NCBI GenBank assembly: GCA_910574195.1
Contig: CAJTBF010000003.1
Span: 124,001 to 188,000, forward strand
Direction of reading: 5' to 3'
Source: Lachnospiraceae bacterium
GTDB taxonomy: Bacteria; Bacillota; Clostridia; Lachnospirales; Lachnospiraceae
Length of the DNA: 64,000 nt
The translations under genes and the position numbers were made by a program. Below, in pieces: positions 44,181-53,109 of the stretch; within the stretch, counting starts at the first letter, position 1; each line of letters begins with the position of its first letter. The notes beneath the pieces were generated by a model. It saw only the letters and a program-made list of their open reading frames with translations, made no database searches and was not told the DNA's origin.

Positions 44181-44933
44181 CTACTTTATTCTTAATACCT
44201 TGATCACACACCAATAGCCGATATGAAACAACGAGCGAATGACGCTCAAATGTTCAATTTCTCTGTACAAAATCCAGTGATACCGGATTACTTTCAGTTT
44301 ATTGCTGGAAATGGAATCCTTTCTGATTCGATATTTCATCAGCACATCCGGCATCCCCCATATATATTGTTCTTTCTTTAACATCTGAAGCCATAGGGCA
44401 TCGTCATTCCGTTTTCGAATATCAGGTACTTCAAATTTTCCCATAGCGGATACATCATACATCACCGTCGAATTTCCCACCGGACAATCTAATAACAGAC
44501 GATTATAATCTGTTTTTTCCAGAGTTTTGATTCTTTTATGAAGGGAATGACTTTGTTCATCCATCTGTTCATAAGCTGTACAGGTAAAAACATAACCATT
44601 CTTCTTCATAAACTCCAACTGGCGTTCTAATTTATCCGGCATCCAGACATCGTCGCTGTCCAGAAATGCCATATACTGCCCCTGTGCCAATTTCATAGCC
44701 TCTGTCCTTGCCGCGGCCGCGCCAGAATTCTTTTTTTGCTTCTTATATTTGATTCGTTCATCCTGAATCACATATTTTTTTACGACTTCTTCTGTATGAT
44801 CCTTCGACTGATCATCCACGATAATCATTTCCCAGTATGCATATGTCTGGTCTATGACCGATTTGATTGTTTCCTCGATAAACTCTGCACAATTATATGT
44901 TGGTGTGATAATAGAAACTAAACCATCTTTCAT
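44181..44933 (-). CDS. Glycosyltransferase family 2
   Basis: Compact GT-A transferase, 250 residues. N-terminal SIITPTYNCAEFIEETIKSV, the nucleotide-binding IIVDDQSKDHTEEVV and the metal-binding FLDSDDVWMPDKL are all canonical. A later block (RKRNDDALWLQMLKK) is the usual ED/ND-type acceptor motif. It lies between the priming transferase and the fucosyltransferase, so it may add the second sugar. Donor unknown. Confidence 0.92.
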   Translation of the reverse strand: MKDGLVSIITPTYNCAEFIEETIKSVIDQTYAYWEMIIVDDQSKDHTEEVVKKYVIQDERIKYKKQKKNSGAAAARTEAMKLAQGQYMAFLDSDDVWMPDKLERQLEFMKKNGYVFTCTAYEQMDEQSHSLHKRIKTLEKTDYNRLLLDCPVGNSTVMYDVSAMGKFEVPDIRKRNDDALWLQMLKKEQYIWGMPDVLMKYRIRKDSISSNKLKVIRYHWILYREIEHLSVIRSLFHIGYWCVIKVLRIK

Positions 44934-44950
44934 CTTCTCTTCTTCTACTT

Positions 44951-45643
44951 CTATTCCTTTCCGATTACCACAGATACGGTCCGAAGCATGGTCTTCACGT
45001 CATTCCAAAAACGAAACTCCCGGATTGCCTTGAGATTATACTGCATCTTCTGAGGAAGAATCTGCTCCACATATACCTTGTCCACATCTTGTACGTGATC
45101 CAATAACTCTGCTTCATCTTTGTACTGCATACTTGCTTCCGACGTAATCCCTGCCGGAAGAATCAGTGTCGCATACATTTCCTTTGTATACTGTTCTACA
45201 TATTTGGGTACCTCCGGTCTGGTACCTACAAATGACATGTCACCTTTCAATATGTCTAGCAATTGTGGAATTTCATCCAAACGATATTTTCGAATTGTCT
45301 TTCCAATTTTTGTAATTCTTTTATCTTCACGAATTGTCACCTGTGATCCGAATTTATCTGCATTTTCTACCATTGTTCGAAATTTGTGTATTCGGAACTT
45401 TTTTCCATATGCAGTAATTCGCTCCTGCCTGTAAAATACTTTTCCGGGACTGTCCAGAATAATCAGAACAGACAGTATCAATATGAAAGGACTTAAAATA
45501 ATCAGTAGAAGGAGAGCTGTTATGATATCAAATCCTCTTTTTAACCGCAGACTGTTTTTTCGCTTTATAAGAATGTCATAATATTCTTTCACTTCCGAAG
45601 TTTTCATTATTTCAGGAAAGTCTTCCCACGCTCTAAGTACCAT
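44951..45643 (-). CDS. Undecaprenyl-phosphate sugar phosphotransferase (priming enzyme)
   Basis: Polyisoprenyl-phosphate hexose-1-phosphate transferase (PglC/WcaJ C-terminal type), 230 residues. An upstream TTG frame exists, but AAGGAG 6 bases before the ATG at 45643 decides the start. One re-entrant hydrophobic helix (ITALLLLIILSPFILILSVL) is followed by the catalytic PGKVFYRQERI, the KFRTM motif and SFVGTRPEV. It starts assembly by putting a sugar phosphate on undecaprenyl phosphate. The sugar aminotransferase directly upstream and the CapD/PglF-type dehydratase suggest a 4-amino-4,6-dideoxy-HexNAc derivative as the primer, by analogy to PglC; that is inference. Confidence 0.93.
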   Translation of the reverse strand: MVLRAWEDFPEIMKTSEVKEYYDILIKRKNSLRLKRGFDIITALLLLIILSPFILILSVLIILDSPGKVFYRQERITAYGKKFRIHKFRTMVENADKFGSQVTIREDKRITKIGKTIRKYRLDEIPQLLDILKGDMSFVGTRPEVPKYVEQYTKEMYATLILPAGITSEASMQYKDEAELLDHVQDVDKVYVEQILPQKMQYNLKAIREFRFWNDVKTMLRTVSVVIGKE

Positions 45644-45653
45644 CATCGGCTCC

Positions 45654-46886
45654 TTATACAATAGATTTTGAATGCGATTTGCTTTCTTTTATAATTTCTA
45701 TAAAATGCGCAAGCACATACTCTACATCTGCATCCATCAGTTTTGTATGAAGCGGAAGGGTAATCTCATTTTGAAAACGTTCATATGCATTCGGAAAATC
45801 CTCTATCTTCCATCCCAGTTTTTTGTATGCCGACAGCATTGGCAAAGGTTTATAATGCACATTACAGGCGATTCCTCTTTCGCCCATTTTTGTAATAATT
45901 GCACACCTCTCTTCATGATCTGCCCAGGGAACTCTTGTCATATATAAATGACCGCTGCTTTGAAAATTGTCTCCATAATGCGTAAGAGATTCAATTCCCA
46001 ACATCCCACATCCCTTGTCATACTTTTGAATGATCTCTTTTCTTCTCTCCAACATTCCCGGGTAACGTTCCAGTTGTTTTAACCCTATGGCAGCCATGAC
46101 ATCTGTCATATTACATTTATATAAAGGCGCTACAATGTCATACTCCCAGGAACCCGCCCGATTCTTTTCCAATGCATCTTTTGACTGACCATGCAAACTG
46201 TATAACTGATACTGACGATACAATTCCTCATTATCCACACCCGGTATTGGTCTCCAGGTAACTGCTCCGCCCTCCGCCGTTGTAAAATTCTTAACCGCAT
46301 GGAAACTAAAACTGGTAAAGTCCGCCCATTGCCCCGCCATTTTTCCGTCCTTTTTGGCACCCAACGCATGTGCACAGTCTGCTAAAACAGCAATCCTGCC
46401 TAATTGCTTCTGTATGCTCCCTTTCGGTCGAAACAGATGCTTTTTTTCTTCTACAATCTGATAAATTCGTTCGTAATCACAAGGCACCCCACCCAAATCC
46501 ACAGCAAGAATTGCCTTCGTATGTTCCGTAATCGCCGCCTCTACTTTCTCATAATCCATCTCATAAGAATCTGTCTGCGAATCAATCAGCTTCACAGCTG
46601 CGCCCACATGAATCACGGCCGAGGCTGAGGCGGTATAGGTATAAGCCGGGACGATGACCTCGTCTCCTTCGCCAATATCCAACACCCGCAGAATAAGTTC
46701 TTCCGCCGCCGTCGCAGAACCCAAACATACCACTTTCTCTGTGTGACAAAATTCCGCCAGCTTTTTTTCTAATTGCTTTGTTTTAGGACCTGTAGTAATC
46801 CATCCAGAACGTAATACTTCTGCCACCTCTTGTATCTCCAACTCACTGATATCTGGCTGGCAGAATGAAACATTTCTCTTTTCCAT
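45654..46886 (-). CDS. DegT/DnrJ/EryC1-family sugar aminotransferase
   Basis: PLP-dependent transaminase of 410 residues. In contrast to the homologue at 29470-30663 it has the PLP lysine (SFHAVKNFTTAEGG), plus CLGSATAAEELILRVL, DEVIVPAYTYTASASAV and the Asp of AVLADCAHALGA. It presumably aminates C4 of a UDP-4-keto-6-deoxy-GlcNAc produced by the CapD/PglF-type dehydratase at 48997-51081 (PglE-like role). Its stop codon lies just before the priming transferase start. AAGGA lies 11 bases before the ATG. Confidence 0.9.
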   Translation of the reverse strand: MEKRNVSFCQPDISELEIQEVAEVLRSGWITTGPKTKQLEKKLAEFCHTEKVVCLGSATAAEELILRVLDIGEGDEVIVPAYTYTASASAVIHVGAAVKLIDSQTDSYEMDYEKVEAAITEHTKAILAVDLGGVPCDYERIYQIVEEKKHLFRPKGSIQKQLGRIAVLADCAHALGAKKDGKMAGQWADFTSFSFHAVKNFTTAEGGAVTWRPIPGVDNEELYRQYQLYSLHGQSKDALEKNRAGSWEYDIVAPLYKCNMTDVMAAIGLKQLERYPGMLERRKEIIQKYDKGCGMLGIESLTHYGDNFQSSGHLYMTRVPWADHEERCAIITKMGERGIACNVHYKPLPMLSAYKKLGWKIEDFPNAYERFQNEITLPLHTKLMDADVEYVLAHFIEIIKESKSHSKSIV

Positions 46887-46940
46887 ACTCTAAATATTCC
46901 TTTGATATATTCTCATTTGATTTTTTAACGCGATTTCCTT

Positions 46941-47690
46941 TTAAAATACAACAACTCCCAGTATATCTATTTTTCTCTCTTCCATTTGCTTCCTTTCTTC
47001 TTTTATATGTTCTAAAAATGATATTCCTCTTTTTTCTATAAACAGAACTCCATCATATTCTTCCAATTCCTCACCCATCGATGGCTGCAATGTAAAATGC
47101 CGATAAGAAGAAAAGACAATTTCCCCTATTTTTTCTGTCAATTGTCCATACAAAACAGTAAGATCTATCTCTTCTTGCGTACCGGTAATCAAAACCCTTT
47201 TCCATTTTTTCTCTTCCGAATGTTTCTCGATCGCTGTCTTTACATGCAATGCCACAATCTTTGCCTGCTCCTCCGGCGGAATTTCCACATATTTTCCTCC
47301 TGCAGTTCTTAATACCCAATTATCAATGCAGGCCGACAGTCCCTTTTTCTCTTTTTTCTGCTGAAATACACCTAATACCGGCATACCAAATTTTTCCTGA
47401 AAATCTCTTGTATTCTGCAATTTGTCGCTTTTGACATATTCCTGCGTCAACATAAGACAAATCAAAAGTATCCCTGCCAGCATTCCGGCAATTACAGACT
47501 GTACCAGTGAAAAATCAACCGGCCATTGATACTTACAAATAAGAAATGCTATACCAAAGATACACGTGGATATCAAAATCTTTCGCCATTCTTTCATATA
47601 ACAAAACAGTAAATCTGCCAAATGAACTTCTTCCTGAGAATCACACGTGTTCTCTAAAACTTCTTTTCGCCATTCTCCACATCTTTTCAT
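46941..47690 (-). CDS. Reduced Wzz/tyrosine-kinase-like membrane protein
   Basis: 249 residues with two adjacent transmembrane helices (ILISTCIFGIAFLICKY; VQSVIAGMLAGILLICLML) separated by only about 15 residues, and a cytoplasmic C-terminal domain. The second helix and following region (TRDFQEKFGMPVLGVF) match the C-terminal end of Wzz/CapA co-polymerases, and the rest resembles the fold of capsule BY-kinases (KRVLITGTQEEID; YDGVLFIEKRG; ILGVVVF), but it lacks a Walker A lysine motif and the large extracellular Wzz loop. I read it as a remodelled chain-length regulator or an ATPase-dead relative. The ATG overlaps the loaP stop codon (ATGA), so the two are coupled. Confidence 0.6.
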   Translation of the reverse strand: MKRCGEWRKEVLENTCDSQEEVHLADLLFCYMKEWRKILISTCIFGIAFLICKYQWPVDFSLVQSVIAGMLAGILLICLMLTQEYVKSDKLQNTRDFQEKFGMPVLGVFQQKKEKKGLSACIDNWVLRTAGGKYVEIPPEEQAKIVALHVKTAIEKHSEEKKWKRVLITGTQEEIDLTVLYGQLTEKIGEIVFSSYRHFTLQPSMGEELEEYDGVLFIEKRGISFLEHIKEERKQMEERKIDILGVVVF

Positions 47691-48193
47691 GTTTTCGACA
47701 CAATCTCCAATCCCACCTGCACTCTCTGTATTCCACCAAACATTGGCACTTCTAAAAATGCTCTACGCTTATGCCGGTCAATTTTCCTGATATAACGTTC
47801 CATACCTACAAGCGGCCCTGACTTAATGATTATCTTCGCATTCTCAATAATTCCTTCCGAAACAGATACAATCTTTTTCTGTCCGCCAAAGGAATCAAGG
47901 AATCCCATCTCCTTTTCCGTAAGTGGGATCACTTCTTCCCCTGTCTTTAGCAGCTTCGTAAGCCCCGATACCTGTTTCAGATCCGCATAGAGCTGCATGA
48001 TCTCTTCCGTATCCAAAAAAACATACCCGGAAAACAGGATCTTTTTCTGTGTCTCCCATTTCCCTTTTATATGTTTCTGTTCTTCATAGTAGGGAATAAA
48101 ACACTCTCTAAGCACATCAGAAGCAATGTTTTTCTGACATTGCATTTTGATTTTTTCCTCCTGACCGGTGCGCACCTGTATTACGTACCACAT
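47687..48193 (-). CDS. loaP: LoaP-type NusG paralogue, transcription antiterminator
   Basis: 168 residues. The NGN domain starts WYVIQVRTGQEEKIKMQC and has the FSGYVFLD strand; the C-terminal KOW domain is ESGP-like (IIIKSGPLVGMERYIRKIDRHKRRAFLEV). This is the NusG-paralogue layout of LoaP, which in Firmicutes controls long polysaccharide and antibiotic operons by stopping premature termination. It is the first gene of an operon of about 27 kb (48.2 to 21.5 kb), exactly the situation that needs such a factor. AAGGAG lies 6 bases before the ATG. The leader upstream is about 400 bases and has two strong hairpins, one with a T-rich tail. Confidence 0.88.
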   Translation of the reverse strand: MWYVIQVRTGQEEKIKMQCQKNIASDVLRECFIPYYEEQKHIKGKWETQKKILFSGYVFLDTEEIMQLYADLKQVSGLTKLLKTGEEVIPLTEKEMGFLDSFGGQKKIVSVSEGIIENAKIIIKSGPLVGMERYIRKIDRHKRRAFLEVPMFGGIQRVQVGLEIVSKT

Positions 48194-48275
48194 CTTTTTC
48201 TCCTTATTCCTTTTCTTCCTTGCTCACATCTCTATTACTTATGTGTATGAAATCGCAAATTTCCACAAATACAAA

Positions 48276-48344
48276 ACTTCCTAAAATAATATCCTGAAAT
48301 CACAGAGAATCACTCTGAAACTTCAACACATTATTTTAGGAAGT
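48276..48344 (-). promoter_or_regulatory. Leader hairpin, candidate LoaP-controlled terminator
   Basis: Perfect 15-base arms ACTTCCTAAAATAAT (48276-48290) and ATTATTTTAGGAAGT (48330-48344), enclosing a small hairpin CAGAG/CTCTG. On the minus strand it is followed by TTTTGTATTTG. It lies about 80 bases before the loaP start codon, in the transcribed leader. Confidence 0.7.
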
Positions 48345-48476
48345 CATCTATTGCTCTTACACCCTAACATATCTCTTATATGTTTTCTCTTCTTATGAAA
48401 GAAAACCGGATAAAAGGGCATGCTTCGCCACTCCGCCTCCCAAAGGCAGACTTCATCTTATATTATGACAACTTAA

Positions 48477-48510
48477 ATTTCCAAACGCGGCGAAGCGACG
48501 ATTTGGAAAT
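48477..48510 (-). promoter_or_regulatory. Second leader hairpin upstream of loaP
   Basis: ATTTCCAAA and TTTGGAAAT arms with a GC-rich inner stem (CGTCGC/GCCGCG, loop TTC). No T-run follows. It could be a recognition hairpin of LoaP, which is known to bind RNA hairpins in leaders of its operons, but the assignment is inference. Confidence 0.5.
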
Positions 48511-48595
48511 ACAAGCATTTTTATATTCATTTTGTTGTAAACCGTATACTATAAAACCGCAATAATAAAAATTATAACGCTGGTTCACACATTCT

Positions 48596-48624
48596 AAAAT
48601 ACTCCATCCCCATCCATTTGTCAA
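48596..48624 (-). promoter_or_regulatory. Candidate promoter of the loaP-polysaccharide operon
   Basis: Perfect TTGACA (48619-48624), 17 bases, TATTTT (48596-48601) on the minus strand, about 400 bases upstream of loaP and downstream of the CapD-gene terminator. It is the best promoter match in the 803-base gap; the rest of the gap (48625-48862) holds no gene I can support. Confidence 0.65.
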
Positions 48625-48862
48625 GATGTTTCAAATTTTCCCATTTATGTTTCCTGGTCCCCAGCAGAACATACTTCTTGACGAAAGGTCGATTTACTAC
48701 CTTATTTACATCTCTCCATAAAAAATATAGAGGCTTCCTTGGAAATAGAAGACAGCGAGAAAACTATTTGAGAATGAAGCAGGTGGAGAACTCATAGACC
48801 AGATTTAGGAAACAAAAAGACCACAGGGAACTGTCACTACTTTTTCGCATATTATGGCAGAA

Positions 48863-48897
48863 AAAAGGACGCATCCGTTTCTTTCCTGCGTCCTTTT
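48863..48897 (-). terminator. Terminator after the CapD/PglF-type gene
   Basis: AAAAGGACGCA (48863-48873) pairs perfectly with TGCGTCCTTTT (48887-48897); on the minus strand a run of T follows. It separates the upstream surface-gene operon from the loaP operon. Confidence 0.88.
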
Positions 48898-48919
48898 CTT
48901 CTATTCCGTTCTTATGACT

Positions 48920-48996
48920 CCATCTCTGTAATTCTATTCTTCCGATTCTACTCTTACAATTCCATCCCTGTAATTCTATTGTTCTGATTCTATTCC
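48920..48996 (-). repeat. Two diverged 42-bp direct repeats after the CapD/PglF-type gene
   Basis: CCATCTCTGTAATTCTATTC and CCATCCCTGTAATTCTATTG start two copies about 42 bases apart (plus-strand reading), directly beyond the stop codon. No function seen. Confidence 0.6.
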
Positions 48997-51081
48997 TCAC
49001 CGTACCCGCCGTTTCACTTCCGCCATTTTTACATCATCCACCACATACAGCTTCCGAAAATCGTCCGTCTCCGCCGGTTCTTCCTCTGTGTCTTCCACAT
49101 TTACATCCGCCACACCCCGGTTCAAAAATGCCTCCGGCAGCTTGGTGGAACCGGTATCGTGGAAATCTTTTTTCCATCCGGCCTGAATCTTCTGGTCGCG
49201 GGCTACGTCCTCTTTCCGCAGATTATAGGTAGGCACAATCTTTCTTACGATCTCCTTCATATCATCGGTTTCTGCATAGGCCGCCTGATACAGATCCTCC
49301 AGATCTTTCAGGAATTCATCTTCCGCGAATTCCAACGGTTTTCCAATGTGAATCAGGGCGTTCTCCGTTCCCCGCAGCCCTTCTTCCTTCATCAACAATT
49401 CTTCATATAACTTTTCACCCGGACGTAAACCAGTATACTGAATCTCAATATCCGTTCCTACTTCATATCCGGACAGATGGATCAGATTCTTCGCAAGATC
49501 TGCAATCTTCACCGGTTGTCCCATATCCAGCACGAAGATCTCTCCACCCTTTGCACTGGCGCCGGCCTGCAGTACAAGAGAAACCGCCTCCGGAATCGTC
49601 ATAAAATAGCGGATAATATCCGGATGTGTGACCGTCACCGGTCCCCCTGCCTCAATCTGCTTTTTAAACAGCGGAATCACGCTTCCATTGCTTCCCAGTA
49701 CGTTTCCAAACCGCACGGCAACATATTCCGTATTGGAACGATTGTTGAATACCTGAATGATCATTTCACAGATCCGTTTGGACGCTCCCATAATATTAGT
49801 CGGATTCACTGCCTTATCCGTGGAGATCAGCACAAACTTTTTTGTGCCATATTTATCTGCCGCCAGAGCCACCTTATACGTACCGAATACATTGTTCTTA
49901 ATTGCCTCGTTCGGGCTGTCCTCCATCAAAGGCACATGCTTATGCGCCGCCGCATGGTACACGATATCCGGACGGTACTTTGCAAATACACTGTTGACCT
50001 TACGCCCGTTACGGACGGAACCAATCAGCACAACCAGATCCAGATACGGATACTTCCGCTTTAATTCCTGCTGAATATCATAGGCGTTATTCTCATAGAT
50101 ATCAAATATAATCAACTGCCGGACTCCGTTGGCCGCAATCTGCCGGCAAAGCTCACTTCCGATACTTCCCCCGCCGCCGGTTACCATCACGACTTTATCC
50201 GCCACATAATGTCCGATTTTTTTCGTCATGACACGGACCGGTTCTCTTCCCAGAAGGTCCTCAATCTCCACATTCCGAAGCTTTTGTACGCTTACTTCTC
50301 CGTTTACAAGCTGATAGACGCCGGGCAGAATCTTCAGATCACAATTGGGCACCTGCTGACAGATCGACAGAATTTTTTTCTGCTCTTTTCTACTGACGCT
50401 TGGAATCGCCAAAATAATCTCATTGATTCCGTACTTCTGTGCGCAGCGCAGGATTTGTTCCCTTCCGCCCTCCACCTTCACGCCATGGATAAAGGTGCCC
50501 TGCTTCCGGGTGTCATCGTCTATGATACAACAAATCCTCGAATCCAGTTCGGTACTCAGTTCCAGCTCCTTCATCACCACATTACATGCCTCACCGGCCC
50601 CGATAATCATGGTATTGCGCATATGCTTTCCATGGATATTACTGCGGTAAAGCAGACGCAGGAACCGATAGGAAAAACGGCTGACGCAGGTCAGCATGAA
50701 CAAAATGGTTCCATAGAGCAGGAAATAGCTCCTATTGATCGGTTCATAGGTAAAAAAGTAATACAATACATTAACCAAAACCGAACACACGCAGCCTTCC
50801 AGCACATAGGCCAGTTCTTTTATACTGGCAAATCTCCACAGACTGGTATAAAGATGAAACAAAGCGAACAGGAGGACCGTAGCCGCCGTATTAATCACGA
50901 CACTGCCTATGACGGACTGTACAATCTTTGGCTCGATCTCCGAAACCTCCAGACCAAATCGAATCCAGATTGCCAGAAAAGAACTCAAATTAATCGAAAT
51001 AACATCCAGCAGTACAAGAAGCAGCTTCACCAGAATCCCCATATCATATTTCTTATCCAGCTTTTTTATAAAATCTCTCAT
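48997..51081 (-). CDS. Membrane UDP-sugar 4,6-dehydratase of the CapD/FlaA1/PglF family
   Basis: 694 residues. The first 140 hold four transmembrane helices, then a CoA-binding-like Rossmann domain (NTMIIGAGEACNVVMKEL), then the dehydratase with VMVTGGGGSIGSELCRQI, HKHVPLMEDSPNEAIKNNVFG, the catalytic region STDKAVNPTNIMGASKRICE, and RPGEKLYEELL. Such proteins turn UDP-GlcNAc into the 4-keto-6-deoxy sugar used for bacillosamine-like or FucNAc-type residues. The last 70 residues are an acidic tail absent from shorter homologues. GGGAGG lies 6 bases before the ATG. It is the last gene of the upstream operon and likely works with the aminotransferase and priming transferase in the next operon. 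Confidence 0.93.
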   Translation of the reverse strand: MRDFIKKLDKKYDMGILVKLLLVLLDVISINLSSFLAIWIRFGLEVSEIEPKIVQSVIGSVVINTAATVLLFALFHLYTSLWRFASIKELAYVLEGCVCSVLVNVLYYFFTYEPINRSYFLLYGTILFMLTCVSRFSYRFLRLLYRSNIHGKHMRNTMIIGAGEACNVVMKELELSTELDSRICCIIDDDTRKQGTFIHGVKVEGGREQILRCAQKYGINEIILAIPSVSRKEQKKILSICQQVPNCDLKILPGVYQLVNGEVSVQKLRNVEIEDLLGREPVRVMTKKIGHYVADKVVMVTGGGGSIGSELCRQIAANGVRQLIIFDIYENNAYDIQQELKRKYPYLDLVVLIGSVRNGRKVNSVFAKYRPDIVYHAAAHKHVPLMEDSPNEAIKNNVFGTYKVALAADKYGTKKFVLISTDKAVNPTNIMGASKRICEMIIQVFNNRSNTEYVAVRFGNVLGSNGSVIPLFKKQIEAGGPVTVTHPDIIRYFMTIPEAVSLVLQAGASAKGGEIFVLDMGQPVKIADLAKNLIHLSGYEVGTDIEIQYTGLRPGEKLYEELLMKEEGLRGTENALIHIGKPLEFAEDEFLKDLEDLYQAAYAETDDMKEIVRKIVPTYNLRKEDVARDQKIQAGWKKDFHDTGSTKLPEAFLNRGVADVNVEDTEEEPAETDDFRKLYVVDDVKMAEVKRRVR

Positions 51082-51109
51082 CTGTATCCTCCCCCGGTTT
51101 CTTCTTTCT

Positions 51110-51300
51110 TACCGGCATCTTCCAAAATTTCTTTTTCCGGCTCTTCCGAAAGCCTCTCATCCTGTTCTCCTTCCGATTTACCATACCGTTTCGATACTAT
51201 CCGGAAGTTTCTTTTCTTTGGATTTTCCAAAGGTGCCTCATCCCGTTCTCCTTCCGACCTACTGCACCGTTTCAGTATTGTCCAGAATTTCTCCCCGCTC
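51110..51300 (-). repeat. About 2.5 diverged copies of a 78-bp tandem repeat at the 3' end of the LCP gene
   Basis: The last codons of the LCP gene and the 170 bases after its stop are diverged copies of one another. In plus-strand reading the cores are TCATCCTGTTCTCCTTCCGA (about 51157) and TCATCCCGTTCTCCTTCCGA (about 51238), each followed by a CCGTTTC...GTCC/ATCC...TTTCT block; a third, more diverged half copy lies nearer the CapD gene. One frame through the region (51078-51311) stays open and reads 26-residue Glu/Lys/Arg-rich units, but it has no credible start of its own. Confidence 0.65.
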
Positions 51301-52992
51301 CAGGGAATCAATGGCTGCTTTGATCACCGCGACAGAAGCCTCATCCGGCCAGGCCACATAAAGCATGGTTCCCGGCATAGAATATGCATACTGCTGATCA
51401 CCGGATACTTCCAGCGCCATGGATTTGATGTTCCATGCCGCTCCCTCATTCAACTGCGCTTTGATCAACATCTGAATCTGTTCCTGCGACATATTGGTAT
51501 CCACATTACCGGCAACACTGTTCATAATTCCGTTTGCACCCATCAGGATCGCCGGTGACACCGCTTTCTGAATCATCGCCGTAATCACTGCCTGCTGATT
51601 CTTTCCCCGCTGGAAATCGCCGCCGTCCACATGATAACGCTCCCGTGCGAACTCCAGCGCCTGCTCCCCGTTGAAATGATTCATCCCCTGCTGCACATAT
51701 AAACCATTGTTCGTGGAAAAAGATTGTTCGGAATTCACATCCACGCCTCCGAGAGCATTTACCATAGTTACCAGGGAGGTAAAATTCACACGGGCATAAA
51801 ACTGAATATCCGTCTCATATAATTCTGACAATGTGGCCATAGAGCGATCCACACCGTATATCCCTGCATGCGTCAACTTATCCCGTTCCCCGCCGGATAT
51901 ACCGGGAATCGGCACATACGTGTCACGCGGCGTCGTAATCTGCAGAATCTGATGCGTCGTCGGATTTACCACCATCAGAATATTGACGTCACTTCGACTG
52001 TTTGTCTCGATCGGCCCATACACGTCAATTCCGCTGATATAAACGGTAAAGCACTCATTATCCACTTCCACTTCCGCCGCCTGATTGTCCACCTCTGACT
52101 CGATGGAATACGTATAAATCACCTTCACACTGCTGCTGAAGTTCTCAATCGTCTCATCCAGAACACTATTGTACGCTTCATTATAGACCATCGCCTGTAT
52201 CTCTCCGGCCTGCAGCGCAGTTGCCTGCTCCTGCACACTCTGATACTCTGTGACAGACACACTACTGCCCAGTTCCGCATTCACCGCATCCAATGTCTCC
52301 CGGACCTGCTCTCCCTTCAAAGCATACTGTACCCCGAAGGTATAGGAGGCGGCATCCTGTATACTTTCGGCAGGATCATCTGCGGACACTGCCACCACCA
52401 TTTTATCCACCATCATATTCCCGCCCGAGATCTTTTCCAGCATCCCTCCGGTCTTAAACATGTAATAAGAACCGATGATCATGATCACCGACATGAAAAT
52501 ACTGTATACTTTCCCTGCGATTCCTCTTTTCTTCGATAAAAACTGACTCCCGGCCACAATCAGCAACGCAAGGAACAGTACTACCCCCAATACCATCAAA
52601 TACTTCGACGGCAGCACGCCCAGCATAAACACGGATACCATAAATACAAGCGTAACGATCGCCTGCGCGCCTGTCAAAATGAATCCGATTGTCTTACTCA
52701 TCCGGTGATCCGGCTCTTCCGGCCTTCTTCTTCCGCGATACGGACCGCCCACGGACTTTGCCGGATTCTCATCCGCCAGATACGGTCGTCTGTTCTGACG
52801 GGGCGCCTGTCCACTGTTCTGACGGGAACGAGGACCTGCACTCCCTCCACCCGAAGGCCTCCTTCCTCTGCCTCCGGAGGATGGATGTCTCTGCGTATTA
52901 TTTGCACCTTCTCTCGGCCTTCTGGTGCCGGAAGTTCTTCCGTTTCCTGTCTGTTTCATATTTTCATTAGTACGTCTCTTTTTTTCAGCCAT
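51259..52992 (-). CDS. LytR-CpsA-Psr (LCP) family glycopolymer ligase
   Basis: 577 residues. Residues 1-98 are Arg/Gly/Asn/Pro-rich, disordered and cytoplasmic. Three hydrophobic segments follow (TGAQAIVTLVFMVSVFMLG; LMVLGVVLFLALLIVAG; VYSIFMSVIMIIGSYYMF). The extracytoplasmic LCP domain has RSDVNILMVV, TPRDTYVPIPG, DKLTHAGIYG and FARERYHVDGGDFQRGKNQQ, which contain the Arg/Asp residues that bind the polyprenyl pyrophosphate. LCP enzymes attach capsule or teichoic-acid-type polymers to peptidoglycan, fitting the capsule locus. A domain of about 150 residues between the helices and the LCP core is typical for the clostridial type. It is upstream of the CapD-type gene; AAGGA precedes the ATG. 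Confidence 0.93.
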   Translation of the reverse strand: MAEKKRRTNENMKQTGNGRTSGTRRPREGANNTQRHPSSGGRGRRPSGGGSAGPRSRQNSGQAPRQNRRPYLADENPAKSVGGPYRGRRRPEEPDHRMSKTIGFILTGAQAIVTLVFMVSVFMLGVLPSKYLMVLGVVLFLALLIVAGSQFLSKKRGIAGKVYSIFMSVIMIIGSYYMFKTGGMLEKISGGNMMVDKMVVAVSADDPAESIQDAASYTFGVQYALKGEQVRETLDAVNAELGSSVSVTEYQSVQEQATALQAGEIQAMVYNEAYNSVLDETIENFSSSVKVIYTYSIESEVDNQAAEVEVDNECFTVYISGIDVYGPIETNSRSDVNILMVVNPTTHQILQITTPRDTYVPIPGISGGERDKLTHAGIYGVDRSMATLSELYETDIQFYARVNFTSLVTMVNALGGVDVNSEQSFSTNNGLYVQQGMNHFNGEQALEFARERYHVDGGDFQRGKNQQAVITAMIQKAVSPAILMGANGIMNSVAGNVDTNMSQEQIQMLIKAQLNEGAAWNIKSMALEVSGDQQYAYSMPGTMLYVAWPDEASVAVIKAAIDSLERGEILDNTETVQ

Positions 52993-53109
52993 TCCTGTCT
53001 ATCCTTGCTCTTTTGTATACAAATCTCTGTTACATTTTTGTATCATAACATTTTTCTACATATTCTGCAATAGCATCCGGCCTGTTTCCAACTCTTTGTA
53101 GTGAAGGTA

